Assembly (NCBI RefSeq): GCF_913778665.1
Contig: NZ_CAJYVQ010000004.1
Location: forward strand, 248,001 to 312,000
Length of the DNA stretch: 64,000 nt
Reading direction: 5' to 3'
DNA from: an uncultured Stenotrophomonas sp.
Lineage (GTDB): Bacteria; Pseudomonadota; Gammaproteobacteria; Xanthomonadales; Xanthomonadaceae
This document shows, one piece after another, positions 42,896 to 52,306 of the stretch. The notes beneath the pieces were generated by a model, which was not told where the DNA came from, did no database searches, and saw only the letters and a list, made by a program, of their open reading frames with translations. Position numbers and translations under genes: made by a program. The first letter of the stretch is position 1; each line of letters opens with the position of its first letter.

Positions 42896-43651
42896 TTACC
42901 GCGCCAGCCAGCCGCCATCGACCGGCAGCACGGCGCCGTTCACGTAGTCCGACGCAGACGAGGCCAGGAACACCGCTGCGCCGGCCAGGTCGTCCGGCGT
43001 ACCCCAGCGGCCCGCCGGGATGCGCTCGAGAATCGCCTTGTTGCGGTCCGCATCGGCACGCAGCTGGGCCGTGTTGTCGGTGGCCATGTAGCCCGGCGCG
43101 ATGGCGTTGATGTTCACGCCCTTGCCTGCCCACTCGTTGGCCAGCAGGCGGGTGATGCCGGCGATGCCGCTCTTGCTGGCGGTGTAGGACGGCACGCGGA
43201 TGCCGCCCTGGAAGGACAGCATCGAGGCGATGTTGATGATCTTGCCGCGGCCCTGTTCGATGAAGTGGCGGCCGGCTGCCTGCGAGATGAAGAACGCCGA
43301 CTTGATGTTGACGTTCATCACGTCGTCCCAGTCCTGCTCGCTGAAATCCACGGCGTCGGCGCGGCGGATCAGGCCGGCATTGTTGACCAGGATGTCCAGC
43401 CCGCCCAGCCCGTCGATGGTTTCGCGGACGACCCGTGCCACCGGCTCGATGCTGATCAGGTTGGCTTCGATGGCCAGGCAACGGCGGCCCAGCGCGGTGA
43501 TCTTTTCAATGGTGTCGGTAGGCGGCGCGATGCCAGCCACGGCGACATCGGCACCCGCGGCGGCCAGCGCCACGGCGATGCCCTGCCCCAGGCCGGTGTT
43601 GCCACCGGTGACCAGAGCGACCTTGCCTTCCAGGCTGAAGGGATTAGCCAT
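42896..43651 (-). CDS. kduD: 2-Dehydro-3-deoxy-D-gluconate 5-dehydrogenase
   Basis: The 251-residue short-chain dehydrogenase reduces 3-deoxy-D-glycero-2,5-hexodiulosonate to 2-keto-3-deoxygluconate (KDG). It shows VTGGNTGLGQGIA (NAD(P) loop), NNAGLIRR, and the YTASKSG active site (Tyr, Lys) with the Ser in NIASMLSF; INAIAPGYMATDNT is characteristic of KduD. It is followed by kduI upstream (80 bp) in the same direction. Its product feeds KdgK. Confidence 0.95.
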   Translation of the reverse strand: MANPFSLEGKVALVTGGNTGLGQGIAVALAAAGADVAVAGIAPPTDTIEKITALGRRCLAIEANLISIEPVARVVRETIDGLGGLDILVNNAGLIRRADAVDFSEQDWDDVMNVNIKSAFFISQAAGRHFIEQGRGKIINIASMLSFQGGIRVPSYTASKSGIAGITRLLANEWAGKGVNINAIAPGYMATDNTAQLRADADRNKAILERIPAGRWGTPDDLAGAAVFLASSASDYVNGAVLPVDGGWLAR

Positions 43652-43731
43652 TGCGTATGCGTTCCTTGATGGAGGTGAGCGGAGTCACGGCGACGGCCGC
43701 CGCCGCGCGATGTGCGGCAGCCGTGCAGGGC

Positions 43732-44640
<909 letters not shown>

Positions 44641-44651
44641 CTAGCCAGACA

Positions 44652-44666
44652 GGAAACCGGTGTCAT
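44652..44666 (-). promoter_or_regulatory. Operator-like site A upstream of kduI
   Basis: On the minus strand ATGACACCGGTTTCC, 72 bp before the kduI start. The LacI-type centre CCGG and the ATGACACCG block are shared with four other sites in the window. Confidence 0.65.
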
Positions 44667-44773
44667 TTTGCGCCGCACGATGGCGGGAAGCGGAGCGAGC
44701 CTGATCGATGGGATGGGGCAGGTGGGAGGGTCACGACCCGCGGCCGTGACCTGCGGGATTGATCCCTGCGGGA

Positions 44774-45832
44774 TCAATCCTCCGGCGGCTGGCAGGAATC
44801 GCGCACGATCAGGTGCGGCCGCACGCTGGCAATGGGCAGCGCAGTCTGGCCTTCCGGCTGGATCAGCATCGCTGCAGCGGTGCGACCGGTGTCGCGGGTG
44901 TGCCGCCGCACCGAAGTCAGCGAGGGCCACAGGCGGGAAGCCAGCGGGCTGTCGTCATAGCCGACGATGGACAGCTGCCGAGGAATGTTGATACCCGCGC
45001 GCAGCGCAACCTTGTAGATGCCCGCGGCCATTTCATCGTTGCCGGTGAAGATGGCGGTCGGCCGGCGCTTGCCCAGCAGCAGCTTCTCGGCCGCGGCCAC
45101 ACCGGATTCAAAGGTATAGCCGGCCTCGATGATGCGGTCCTTCGGCAGTTCGATGCCGCGCTGTGCCAGTGCTTCGATGAAGCCGGCGGTGCGTTCGTGG
45201 GCCGAACGGTAAGCACTCGGACCGGTCACCAGGGCAATGTCGCTGTGGCCCAGCGACAGCAGATAGTCCGCCGCTTCGGCAGCGCCGTCACGGTCGTGGG
45301 TAACCACCATCTGCGAGGTCTCGTCCAGCGGCAACGCAGCCACACGGGTGAAACGGCAGCCGATCTCGTCCAGCATGTCGGCCAGCGCCTGGTCCTCCGA
45401 GGCACGCGGTACCAGGATCACTCCGTGCAGCTTCTGCTGCTGTACGAAGCGACGCACGCCGTCGATGTAGCCCGGGCTGCGGCTGTCGCAGGGATGCACC
45501 ACCAGCTCGAAGCTGGAGCCGCGCAGCGCGTCCAGCGCACCGTACTGCATATCCACGATGTACTGCGCGGTGGGGTTGTCGTAGACCATGCCGATCAGGA
45601 AAGAGCGGCGGAACGCAAGGCCGCGGGCCAGCGGATCGGGCGTGTAGCCGACCTCGCGCATCAGCGCTTCCACCTTGTCACGCGTGTCCCTGCGCACCAA
45701 AGGTGAATTGTTGATGATTCTTGAAACCGTTTTCTTGGATACACCCGACAGTCGCGCGATGTCGTTGATGGTGGCTGCCTTGCCCTTCGCCAATGCCGGC
45801 GTCGCGGCATCGTTCTTGTTGCGCACTGACAT
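44774..45832 (-). CDS. LacI-family transcriptional regulator (uronate locus)
   Basis: The 352-residue protein has an N-terminal LacI HTH (ATINDIARLSGVSKKTVSRIINN) with the hinge helix DPLARGLA and a periplasmic-binding-protein-like effector domain (FLIGMVYDNPTAQYIVDMQYGAL to SIVGYDDSPLASRLWP). In this setting it probably senses a uronate breakdown product (KDG or a relative), as KdgR/UxuR-type LacI regulators do. It starts 39 bp after the GH43 gene on the same strand and may be the last gene of the TRAP operon. Confidence 0.88.
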   Translation of the reverse strand: MSVRNKNDAATPALAKGKAATINDIARLSGVSKKTVSRIINNSPLVRRDTRDKVEALMREVGYTPDPLARGLAFRRSFLIGMVYDNPTAQYIVDMQYGALDALRGSSFELVVHPCDSRSPGYIDGVRRFVQQQKLHGVILVPRASEDQALADMLDEIGCRFTRVAALPLDETSQMVVTHDRDGAAEAADYLLSLGHSDIALVTGPSAYRSAHERTAGFIEALAQRGIELPKDRIIEAGYTFESGVAAAEKLLLGKRRPTAIFTGNDEMAAGIYKVALRAGINIPRQLSIVGYDDSPLASRLWPSLTSVRRHTRDTGRTAAAMLIQPEGQTALPIASVRPHLIVRDSCQPPED

Positions 45833-45871
45833 GTTTTGAACCCGATAAGTCTGGGAATTCCGGCGCCGCGC

Positions 45872-47470
45872 TCAGTCCAGCGCGCGGTAGCGGAAGCTGC
45901 GGAAGGTTACCGCACCATTGCCGGCCGCATACAACGCCGGCTTCAGCGCCAGGAACCTGCCCGCTACATTGTGATGGTAACCGGACACTTCCATCTGAAC
46001 CGGGTACTTCTGCCAAGTGTGCCCGTCGGTACTGGAGTGGAAGGTGACGATGTGGCGATTGTTGGTCACCCGCAGCCACAGCCTGCCGCCCTTGCCACTG
46101 GCCGCCAGCCGGGAAGGACGCTCCTCACCGTAGCGGTGCATGATCAACGACTCGCCATTGCTGCCCACGCCCACGTACAGGCGATCGCTGTAGAACAACA
46201 GGGCACCGCCCACGGCGCCCGCGGCGATCTCCATCTCCACCTCGAACTGGTAGGCCGGGTCGCCGGCGATGACGGTCAACGGCGACGCATCACGCGGGGT
46301 GCTGCCCTTGCCCTGCAGGACCAGCCCGTCGCCGCTGAAGCCGAGCCGCCGGTACTCGTCCTGCGCCGGATTGAAGAACGCCCACTGGGGGCCCAGCGTG
46401 CGGCCACGGAAATCATCCGACAGCGCCATGCCATGCGGCGACAACGCCTGACCGGCCGGCTTGCGCAGCGGCTGTCCGAGGTCGCCACCGGTGGCCCGGA
46501 ACCAGCCATCATCGGTCCATTCGATCGGTTCCAGCAGGGCCTGGCGACCCAGCGTCCAGAAGCCGTTCTCGTAACCGTGGTACATCATCCACCAGCGCCC
46601 ATCGGTGCCTTCGATCACCGTTGCGTGGCCACGTGACCACCACGGCTCGGCCGCGGTCTGCGTGCGCGTGATCGGGTTGTTGGGCGCGTTCACCCACGGA
46701 CCATGGATCGATCGCGAGCGGGCGGTGATCACCATGTGCCCGGTCGGCGGACCGGCCGTTCCACCCACGGCCGTGGTCATGTAATACCAGCCATCGCGCA
46801 GGTGGATCTTCGGGCCTTCCTGGGCATAGGCCTCCACGTCCCAGTTCTGCGGGTACGTCCAGCCGTCATAGACATGCTTCGGCGTGCCCGCCACGCTCAA
46901 GCCGTCGTCAGCCAGTTGCACGTAGTCGCCGCCACTGAGGAAAAGATAGCGCTTGCCATCCTCGCCCACGGCATGGCCGGGATCGATGTAGCTGCCCAGG
47001 CCGATATCGATCGGCTCGCTCCACGGCCCGGTGATGCGGTCAGCCCAGACCACGAAGTTGCTGCGGCGCTCGCCTGTACGCGCCGGAAAGTAGATGTAGT
47101 AGCGTCCCTCGTGCTTGACGATATCCGGCGCCCAGATCGCGCCCACGTTCCTCGTGATCGCATTACCCAGGGGCTGCCAGTTCACCAGGTCGCGCGAGTG
47201 CCAGATCGGCAGGCCGGGGTAGGCATCGAACGAAGACAAGGTGAGGTAATAGTCGTCGCCGTCCTTCAGCACGGACGGATCAGGATGGTCGCCCGCCAGC
47301 ACCGGGTTGAGGAACGTGCCATCGCCAAGATCCGCTTGGCGCTGGTGCTCGATGCCACGCTTCCACGGCCCGGCCGCCCACGCCGGCACCACGGCCAGCA
47401 GCAACCCGAGCACCGCCGTGGCTGCGACGCCGTGGTAGCGCGTCGTGACCGTTTCCCCGCGGCGCATCAT
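45872..47470 (-). CDS. Secreted GH43 family glycoside hydrolase
   Basis: The 532-residue protein starts at ATG 47470, overlapping the dctM stop (ATGA, 4 bp). A signal peptide (VAATAVLGLLLAVVPAWA) is followed by a five-bladed GH43 propeller with the Asp base (HPDPSVLKDGDDYY), pKa Asp (IWAPDIVKH) and acid Glu (EGPKIHLRDGWYYM), and a C-terminal concanavalin-like domain (DDFRGRTLGPQWAFFNP; VAGRFLALKP). GH43 enzymes of this shape act on arabinan, xylan or galactan side chains, which fits debranching of pectin. Specificity unknown. Confidence 0.92.
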   Translation of the reverse strand: MMRRGETVTTRYHGVAATAVLGLLLAVVPAWAAGPWKRGIEHQRQADLGDGTFLNPVLAGDHPDPSVLKDGDDYYLTLSSFDAYPGLPIWHSRDLVNWQPLGNAITRNVGAIWAPDIVKHEGRYYIYFPARTGERRSNFVVWADRITGPWSEPIDIGLGSYIDPGHAVGEDGKRYLFLSGGDYVQLADDGLSVAGTPKHVYDGWTYPQNWDVEAYAQEGPKIHLRDGWYYMTTAVGGTAGPPTGHMVITARSRSIHGPWVNAPNNPITRTQTAAEPWWSRGHATVIEGTDGRWWMMYHGYENGFWTLGRQALLEPIEWTDDGWFRATGGDLGQPLRKPAGQALSPHGMALSDDFRGRTLGPQWAFFNPAQDEYRRLGFSGDGLVLQGKGSTPRDASPLTVIAGDPAYQFEVEMEIAAGAVGGALLFYSDRLYVGVGSNGESLIMHRYGEERPSRLAASGKGGRLWLRVTNNRHIVTFHSSTDGHTWQKYPVQMEVSGYHHNVAGRFLALKPALYAAGNGAVTFRSFRYRALD

Positions 47471-48750
47471 GCGCGCAGCGCCGCGGGCAGCCACAGCGAC
47501 AGCTGCGGGAAGAAGGTGACGATCAGCAGCACCGCCAATGCAGCGAACCAGAACGGCCAGATGGTGCGCATGCTCTGGCCCACGCTGATCTTGCCGATCG
47601 ACGTACCGATGAACAGCACCGAGCCCACCGGCGGCGTCACCAGGCCGAGACCGCCGGTCAGCACCAGCACCAGGCCGAAGTGGATCGGGTCGATGCCATA
47701 GGCCCTGGCCACCGGCAGGAAGATCGGCGTGCAGATCAGGATCATCGGCGCCAGGTCCATGAAGGTACCCAGCAGCAGCAGCATCACCACGATCATCAGC
47801 AGCACCATGAACTGGCTGTGCGCGAAGGACTGCAGGAAGTCCACCGCAGCGGTCGGCACCTGCAGGTAGGCCAGCAGCCAGCCGAACACCGCGGCGGTGG
47901 CGATGACGAACAGGATCACGCCGGTGCTGCGCGCGGCATGGATCACCGTGTCGAAGAATTCGCGCCAGCGCAGCTGCCGGTACAGCACGGTGGTCACCAG
48001 CAGGGCGTAGACCACGGCGATGGCGGCACTCTCGACTGCGGTGAAGATGCCGGCACGGATACCGACGAAGATCAGCGCTACCAGGCCCAGGCCGGGCAGG
48101 GCGGAGACCACGCGCAGCAGCACTGCGCGCCAACCGGGGAAAATTTCCACGCCATAGCCGCGGCGGCGTGCGACGGCGTAGCCGGTCAGCATCAGGGCGA
48201 CGGTCATCAGCAGGGCCGGCACGATGCCTGCGGCGAACAGATCAGCGATGGACAGGCCCCCACCGGCGGCGGCGGAGAACAGGATCAGGTTGTGCGAAGG
48301 CGGCACCAGCAGCGCCACCAGCGCCGCAGTGATGCTGACATTGACGGCAAAATCGCGGTCGTAGCCGCGCTTGACCATCTGCGGGATCATCGTGCCACCG
48401 ACCGCCGAGACGTCAGCGATTGCCGAGCCGGACACGCCGCCGAAGAACAGCGACGACAGGATCGAGACCTGGCCGAGTCCACCGCGCAGCCGGCCGACCA
48501 GCGACGAGGCCAGGGCGATCAGTCGTTCGGAGATTCCGCCACGCATCATGATCTCGCCGGCAAAGATGAACAGTGGGATGGCGATCAGCGAGGCAGAGCC
48601 GGTGCCGGCCGAGATCTGCTGCACCAGCACGATGCTGGGAATGTCCAGGTAGAGCAGGGTGGCCAGTGCGGCCGCGGCCAGTGCGTAGGCCACCGGCACG
48701 CCGAGCAGCAGCAGCACGGTGAACACGGCGAACAGGATGGTGATGCCCAT
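47467..48750 (-). CDS. TRAP transporter large permease (DctM)
   Basis: The 427-residue inner-membrane protein has the DctM pattern: about twelve hydrophobic segments (ITILFAVFTVLLLLGVPVAYALA at the start; GGVSGSAIADVSAVGGTMIPQM; LLLLGTFMDLAPMILICTPIFLPV; GLVTPPVGSVLF). With DctQ and DctP it drives sodium-coupled uptake of organic acids, probably uronates or small oligouronates here. dctQ ends 3 bp before this start. Confidence 0.95.
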   Translation of the reverse strand: MGITILFAVFTVLLLLGVPVAYALAAAALATLLYLDIPSIVLVQQISAGTGSASLIAIPLFIFAGEIMMRGGISERLIALASSLVGRLRGGLGQVSILSSLFFGGVSGSAIADVSAVGGTMIPQMVKRGYDRDFAVNVSITAALVALLVPPSHNLILFSAAAGGGLSIADLFAAGIVPALLMTVALMLTGYAVARRRGYGVEIFPGWRAVLLRVVSALPGLGLVALIFVGIRAGIFTAVESAAIAVVYALLVTTVLYRQLRWREFFDTVIHAARSTGVILFVIATAAVFGWLLAYLQVPTAAVDFLQSFAHSQFMVLLMIVVMLLLLGTFMDLAPMILICTPIFLPVARAYGIDPIHFGLVLVLTGGLGLVTPPVGSVLFIGTSIGKISVGQSMRTIWPFWFAALAVLLIVTFFPQLSLWLPAALRA

Positions 48751-48753
48751 GGG

Positions 48754-49284
48754 TCAACGATCTCCTTCAGCGTCATCGCTGCCGGCATCGCGGGCCTGCA
48801 GCGCTTTCCACGCGCGGTTCAATGCGAACAGCACCATCAGCCCGCCGCCTACCGCCAGCGGCAGATAGTTGATGCTCTGCGGCAGGTTGGCGCCGGCGGC
48901 CTTGATGTCCAGCCCGTCGAGCAGCAGGTCGGCCGACCAGAACGCGATGAATCCACCGAGCACGGCCACCACCAGCTGGATCAGCACATCCACCGCGCGA
49001 CGCAGCGCCGGCCCCATGTAGGCGTGCAGCAGGAAGAAGCCGAAATGACGGTTGGTGTGCACGCCGCAGGCCGCGCCCAGGCTCATCGCCGTGGCCAGCA
49101 GCAGCAGCGTGACCGGCTCGGTCCAGCTGGGCGAATCGTTGATGACGTAGCGGGCGAACACCTGCCAGCCCTGCACCACCACCAGCCCGAGGAGGGCGGC
49201 GACGGCGCAGTAGATGGCGATGTCGGCGATGCGGTCCAGCAGGCGCTGTCCTGGCCCGGCGACGGGCGTCAAGGTCTCGGTCAT
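48754..49284 (-). CDS. TRAP transporter small permease (DctQ)
   Basis: The 176-residue protein has four hydrophobic segments (IYCAVAALLGLVVVQGW, VTLLLLATAMSLGAACGV, VLIQLVVAVLGGFIAFWS, INYLPLAVGGGLMVLFAL) and the conserved SPSWTEPV motif of DctQ. Sits between dctP and dctM, 10 bp after dctP. Confidence 0.93.
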   Translation of the reverse strand: MTETLTPVAGPGQRLLDRIADIAIYCAVAALLGLVVVQGWQVFARYVINDSPSWTEPVTLLLLATAMSLGAACGVHTNRHFGFFLLHAYMGPALRRAVDVLIQLVVAVLGGFIAFWSADLLLDGLDIKAAGANLPQSINYLPLAVGGGLMVLFALNRAWKALQARDAGSDDAEGDR

Positions 49285-49294
49285 GTTGGGTTCC

Positions 49295-50296
49295 TCAGGC
49301 AGCGCGGATGCGGTTTACCAGCGCGGCGATATCCGGCTGTTGCAGGTACTGCTTCAGCAGCGGCTGTGCCGCGGCGCGGAAGGCGGGCATGTCCACTGCG
49401 TTGGCTTTCACCCCGGAATCGAGCACGGCGCGGCGTGCGGCACTTTCCGACGCATCCCAGTGCTCGCGCATCACCTTCACCGAAGCACGGGCGGTGTGCA
49501 GCAGCAGCTGGCGATCATCGGCGCTGAGCCGTTCAAAGCTGGCGCGCGACATCAGCAGCACGTCCGGCGCGTAGGAGTGATCGCTCTGCGACCAGTAATG
49601 TGCCGCCTCGAAATGACGGCTGGAGTGGAAGCTGCGCATGTTGTTCTCGGCCCCGTCGATCATGTGCGTTTCCATGCCCGAGAACGTATCGCCCAGCGAC
49701 ATCGGCGTGGGGTTGGCGCCGAGCAGGCGCATCAGCTGGATGAAGATGTCCGAGGAGGCCACGCGAAGCTTCAGGCCGTGCAGGTCCTTCGGCGAAACGA
49801 TCGGATGCCGGGTGTTGTAGAAGCACCGGGCGCCGGAATCGTAGATCGCCAGGCCAATCAGGTCGCGGCGTTCGAAGCCGCGCAACACCGCGTCGGCCAG
49901 GCCGTCGTCCAGTGCGGCGCGCTGGTGTGCCACCGACGTGAATACGTACGGCAGGCACAGCGCCTGGGTCAGCGGGAACGCATTGTTCAGTGCACCGGCG
50001 TAGACGCGGGTGATGTCGATGGCGCCGAAGCGGGCCATGTCGATGGCTTCCGATTCGCGGCCCAGCTGGCCCGAGTGGTACTGGCGCAGGCGCAGGCGGC
50101 CGTTGGTCTCGCGCTCCAGCGTTTCGCCGATCCACTTCACCGCAGTCACGGTGGGGTAGTCGGCCACGTGCACATCGGTGGCGGTCAGCGCCAGGCTGCC
50201 CTCCACACTGGTGGCCGGCCCGCGGCCGCAGGCCGCCAGCATCGGCGTGGCCAGGGCAGCAGCGCCGCCAGCCAGGAAGTTACGTCGTGTGATCAT
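49295..50296 (-). CDS. TRAP substrate-binding protein (DctP), Tat lipoprotein-like
   Basis: The 333-residue protein starts at ATG 50296 (GGGAGGGC upstream). An N-terminal twin-arginine and lipobox signal (TRRNFLAGGAAALATPMLAAC) leads to a DctP fold (HVADYPTVTAVKWIGETLERETNGRLRLRQY; LGRESEAIDMARFGAIDI; the substrate-binding Arg segment LKLRVASSD; AENNMRSFHSSRHFEAAHYW). The conserved Arg in LKLRV usually pairs with the carboxylate of the ligand, consistent with an acidic sugar. Confidence 0.94.
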   Translation of the reverse strand: MITRRNFLAGGAAALATPMLAACGRGPATSVEGSLALTATDVHVADYPTVTAVKWIGETLERETNGRLRLRQYHSGQLGRESEAIDMARFGAIDITRVYAGALNNAFPLTQALCLPYVFTSVAHQRAALDDGLADAVLRGFERRDLIGLAIYDSGARCFYNTRHPIVSPKDLHGLKLRVASSDIFIQLMRLLGANPTPMSLGDTFSGMETHMIDGAENNMRSFHSSRHFEAAHYWSQSDHSYAPDVLLMSRASFERLSADDRQLLLHTARASVKVMREHWDASESAARRAVLDSGVKANAVDMPAFRAAAQPLLKQYLQQPDIAALVNRIRAA

Positions 50297-50336
50297 CTGC
50301 GCCCTCCCGCGCGTGTTCACCAAGGCAGGCCTGCGG

Positions 50337-51164
50337 TCATCCCGCCGGCACGGCCCGGCAGGCAATGTCGCCGAAGCCGGCGAAACGCACCAGCGCGGTC
50401 TGCCCCACGGTGATGTCATGGATGCCGGTGGCGTTGCCGGTGGCGATCAGGTCACCCTTGCGCAGCGGTCGGCCACGCAATGCCGAGCGGGACAGCGCGA
50501 ACGCATAGGCAGCACGCAGGCCACCGGGCAGGCGTGTTGCTCCGCCAGTGCCGACGACGTGGCCTTCGATCAGTGTCTCGGCGCGCAGCGAAGTTTCATC
50601 ACGTGCGGTCCAGTCAACGATCTCCGGCCCCAGCACCAGGCCATTGTTGTTGCCGAAATCGGACACCACCACGCGCGGGCCCAGCTCATTGATGGTGGCC
50701 AGCGGGCTGCTGGCTACCTCCACGCCGATATACAGGCGGGCGGGCAGGGCCTCGGCCTGTTCCGGCGACCAGTGCAGTTGTCCGGCAGGAGCGTCCTCCA
50801 ACAGCTCCAGCACGTACTCCGCTTCGATTGCGCCGAAGCCACCGACGAACACCGGAATGTCGATTGTTCCACCGGTATCATTCCAAAGCTGACGTTTGAA
50901 GATCGGGCCCAGCAGGCGCTCATCGCCGGAGCCATCTCGACGCTCTGCAGCGATATAGCCCACTTTCCAACCGACGACCTGATCGTCCCACCGATCAATC
51001 GCCCGGTCCTGAATCTGGTAGGCGCCCACCAGATCGTTCGGGATCGCGCCGGGAAACGCGGGCAGGGCGCTACCTGCGCGACGTGCCTCGGTGAAGGCGC
51101 GGGCGATCGCGGCTGCATCGTCCGGCGCCGGTGTCTGCCCCTGTGTGCCCTGTTCGTTGCTCAA
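50337..51164 (-). CDS. Fumarylacetoacetase-family hydratase in the uronate operon
   Basis: From TTG 51164 the protein has 275 residues; GAGGGAG sits 10 nt upstream, a better start signal than the in-frame ATG at 51191. It matches the 2-keto-4-pentenoate hydratase/FAH group: WKVGYIAA, GAIEAEYVLEL (metal Glu-x-Glu), RVVVSDFGNNNGLVLG, and LRKGDLIATGNATGIHDITVGQTA. It opens the operon that continues with dctP, dctQ, dctM and GH43. A role on a deoxy-keto sugar acid is inferred from place, not from sequence. Confidence 0.82.
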   Translation of the reverse strand: MSNEQGTQGQTPAPDDAAAIARAFTEARRAGSALPAFPGAIPNDLVGAYQIQDRAIDRWDDQVVGWKVGYIAAERRDGSGDERLLGPIFKRQLWNDTGGTIDIPVFVGGFGAIEAEYVLELLEDAPAGQLHWSPEQAEALPARLYIGVEVASSPLATINELGPRVVVSDFGNNNGLVLGPEIVDWTARDETSLRAETLIEGHVVGTGGATRLPGGLRAAYAFALSRSALRGRPLRKGDLIATGNATGIHDITVGQTALVRFAGFGDIACRAVPAG

Positions 51165-51225
51165 GAACGGTCTCCCTCTACGTTGTTGCACTGCCCATCG
51201 ACAGCGTCTGCATGACGTGTATATG

Positions 51226-51240
51226 GTAAACCGGTGTCAT
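51226..51240 (-). promoter_or_regulatory. Operator-like site B, between divergent operons
   Basis: On the minus strand ATGACACCGGTTTAC. It is 62 bp upstream of the hydratase start and 80 bp upstream of the acetylesterase start on the other side, so it could control both. Confidence 0.65.
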
Positions 51241-51319
51241 CACGCAAGCGGCAGCGCATCACGCCTGGTTCCCGGGCGCGTGCGGCACGCTGCCCATTTC
51301 CGCTGGAGCCCGGCCTGTC

Positions 51320-52306
51320 ATGCCTCTATTCCGTTCTGTGCTGTGCCTGTCCGTTCTGCTGTTGCCTGCCCCGGCGCATGCGGCCGATCTTCCGCTGCGC
51401 GATGGCCAGCGGCTTGCCGGGGAGGTGGCGGGCGAACGCCTGCCGCTATGGCCAGACGGTCAGGTGCCTGGTGAAAGCGGCCCGGCGCGGGCCGCACGCG
51501 TGGTTGAACGCAGCGCCGATCCTGCACGCCCAGACCGGTTCGTGGATGGCATCGATGCGCCGTACATGATCGTGCACGCCCCACCCCATCCGAACGGCCA
51601 GGCCGTGCTGGTCATTCCAGGCGGCGGCTACCAGCGGGTGGTGATCGACAAGGAGGACAGCGCGCTGGTGCCCGACTGGGTGCAACGTGCGGGCTTCACC
51701 CTGTTCGTGCTTCGCTACCGTCTACCGCAACCGGGCCGGGACCGCCAGGCGGCACTGGCCGACGCCCAGCGTGCGCTGCGGGTGGTACGCGAGCAGGCGG
51801 CGCGGCGCGGCCTGGACGGCGACGGGGTGGCGGTCATGGGCTTCTCCGCCGGTGGCCACGTGGCTGCGCGACTGGCCACCGCCTTCGATGCGCCGGTCTA
51901 TCCCGCGCGGGATGCGATCGATCGTTTGAGCGCGCGGCCTGCGCGGGCGGTGCTGGTCTACCCGGTCATCGACATGGGCGCGCATGCACATAGCGGCTCG
52001 CGTGCACGACTTCTGGGCCAGCACCCTGACGCTGCGCTGGCTGGCGCGTACTCAGTGCAGCAGCACGTCCGTGCGGACATGCCTCCGACAATGCTGATAC
52101 ATGCCAACGACGACCGCGTGGTCAGCGTGCACAACAGCGAGGTGATGGCCAAGGCACTGGCTGCAGCGGGTGTAGAACACGAACTGCACCTTTTCGCCCA
52201 CGGTGGCCACGGCTTCGGCATGCAGGTACCGGCGACCGCCACGCTCGCATCATGGCCCCTCCTGGCGCAGCGCTGGCTGACGCCCCGCACGGGCGGGCGC
52301 GAGTGA
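51320..52306 (+). CDS. Secreted acetylesterase (alpha/beta hydrolase)
   Basis: The 328-residue protein has a signal peptide (FRSVLCLSVLLLPAPAHA) and an alpha/beta-hydrolase core: VLVIPGGGYQRVV (oxyanion), VMGFSAGGHVAARL (Ser nucleophile in GFSAG), HANDDRVV (Asp) and GGHGFG (His). This is the pattern of BD-FAE/acetyl xylan esterase-type enzymes that remove acetyl groups from plant polysaccharides. Its stop overlaps the start of the next esterase by one base (TGATG), so they are translated together. Confidence 0.88.
   Translation: MPLFRSVLCLSVLLLPAPAHAADLPLRDGQRLAGEVAGERLPLWPDGQVPGESGPARAARVVERSADPARPDRFVDGIDAPYMIVHAPPHPNGQAVLVIPGGGYQRVVIDKEDSALVPDWVQRAGFTLFVLRYRLPQPGRDRQAALADAQRALRVVREQAARRGLDGDGVAVMGFSAGGHVAARLATAFDAPVYPARDAIDRLSARPARAVLVYPVIDMGAHAHSGSRARLLGQHPDAALAGAYSVQQHVRADMPPTMLIHANDDRVVSVHNSEVMAKALAAAGVEHELHLFAHGGHGFGMQVPATATLASWPLLAQRWLTPRTGGRE

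Noticed and set aside
42804-43481. N-terminal extension of the acetylesterase frame into kduD
   Set aside because: The extension lies within kduD in another frame, and the signal peptide at 42803 supports the shorter start.
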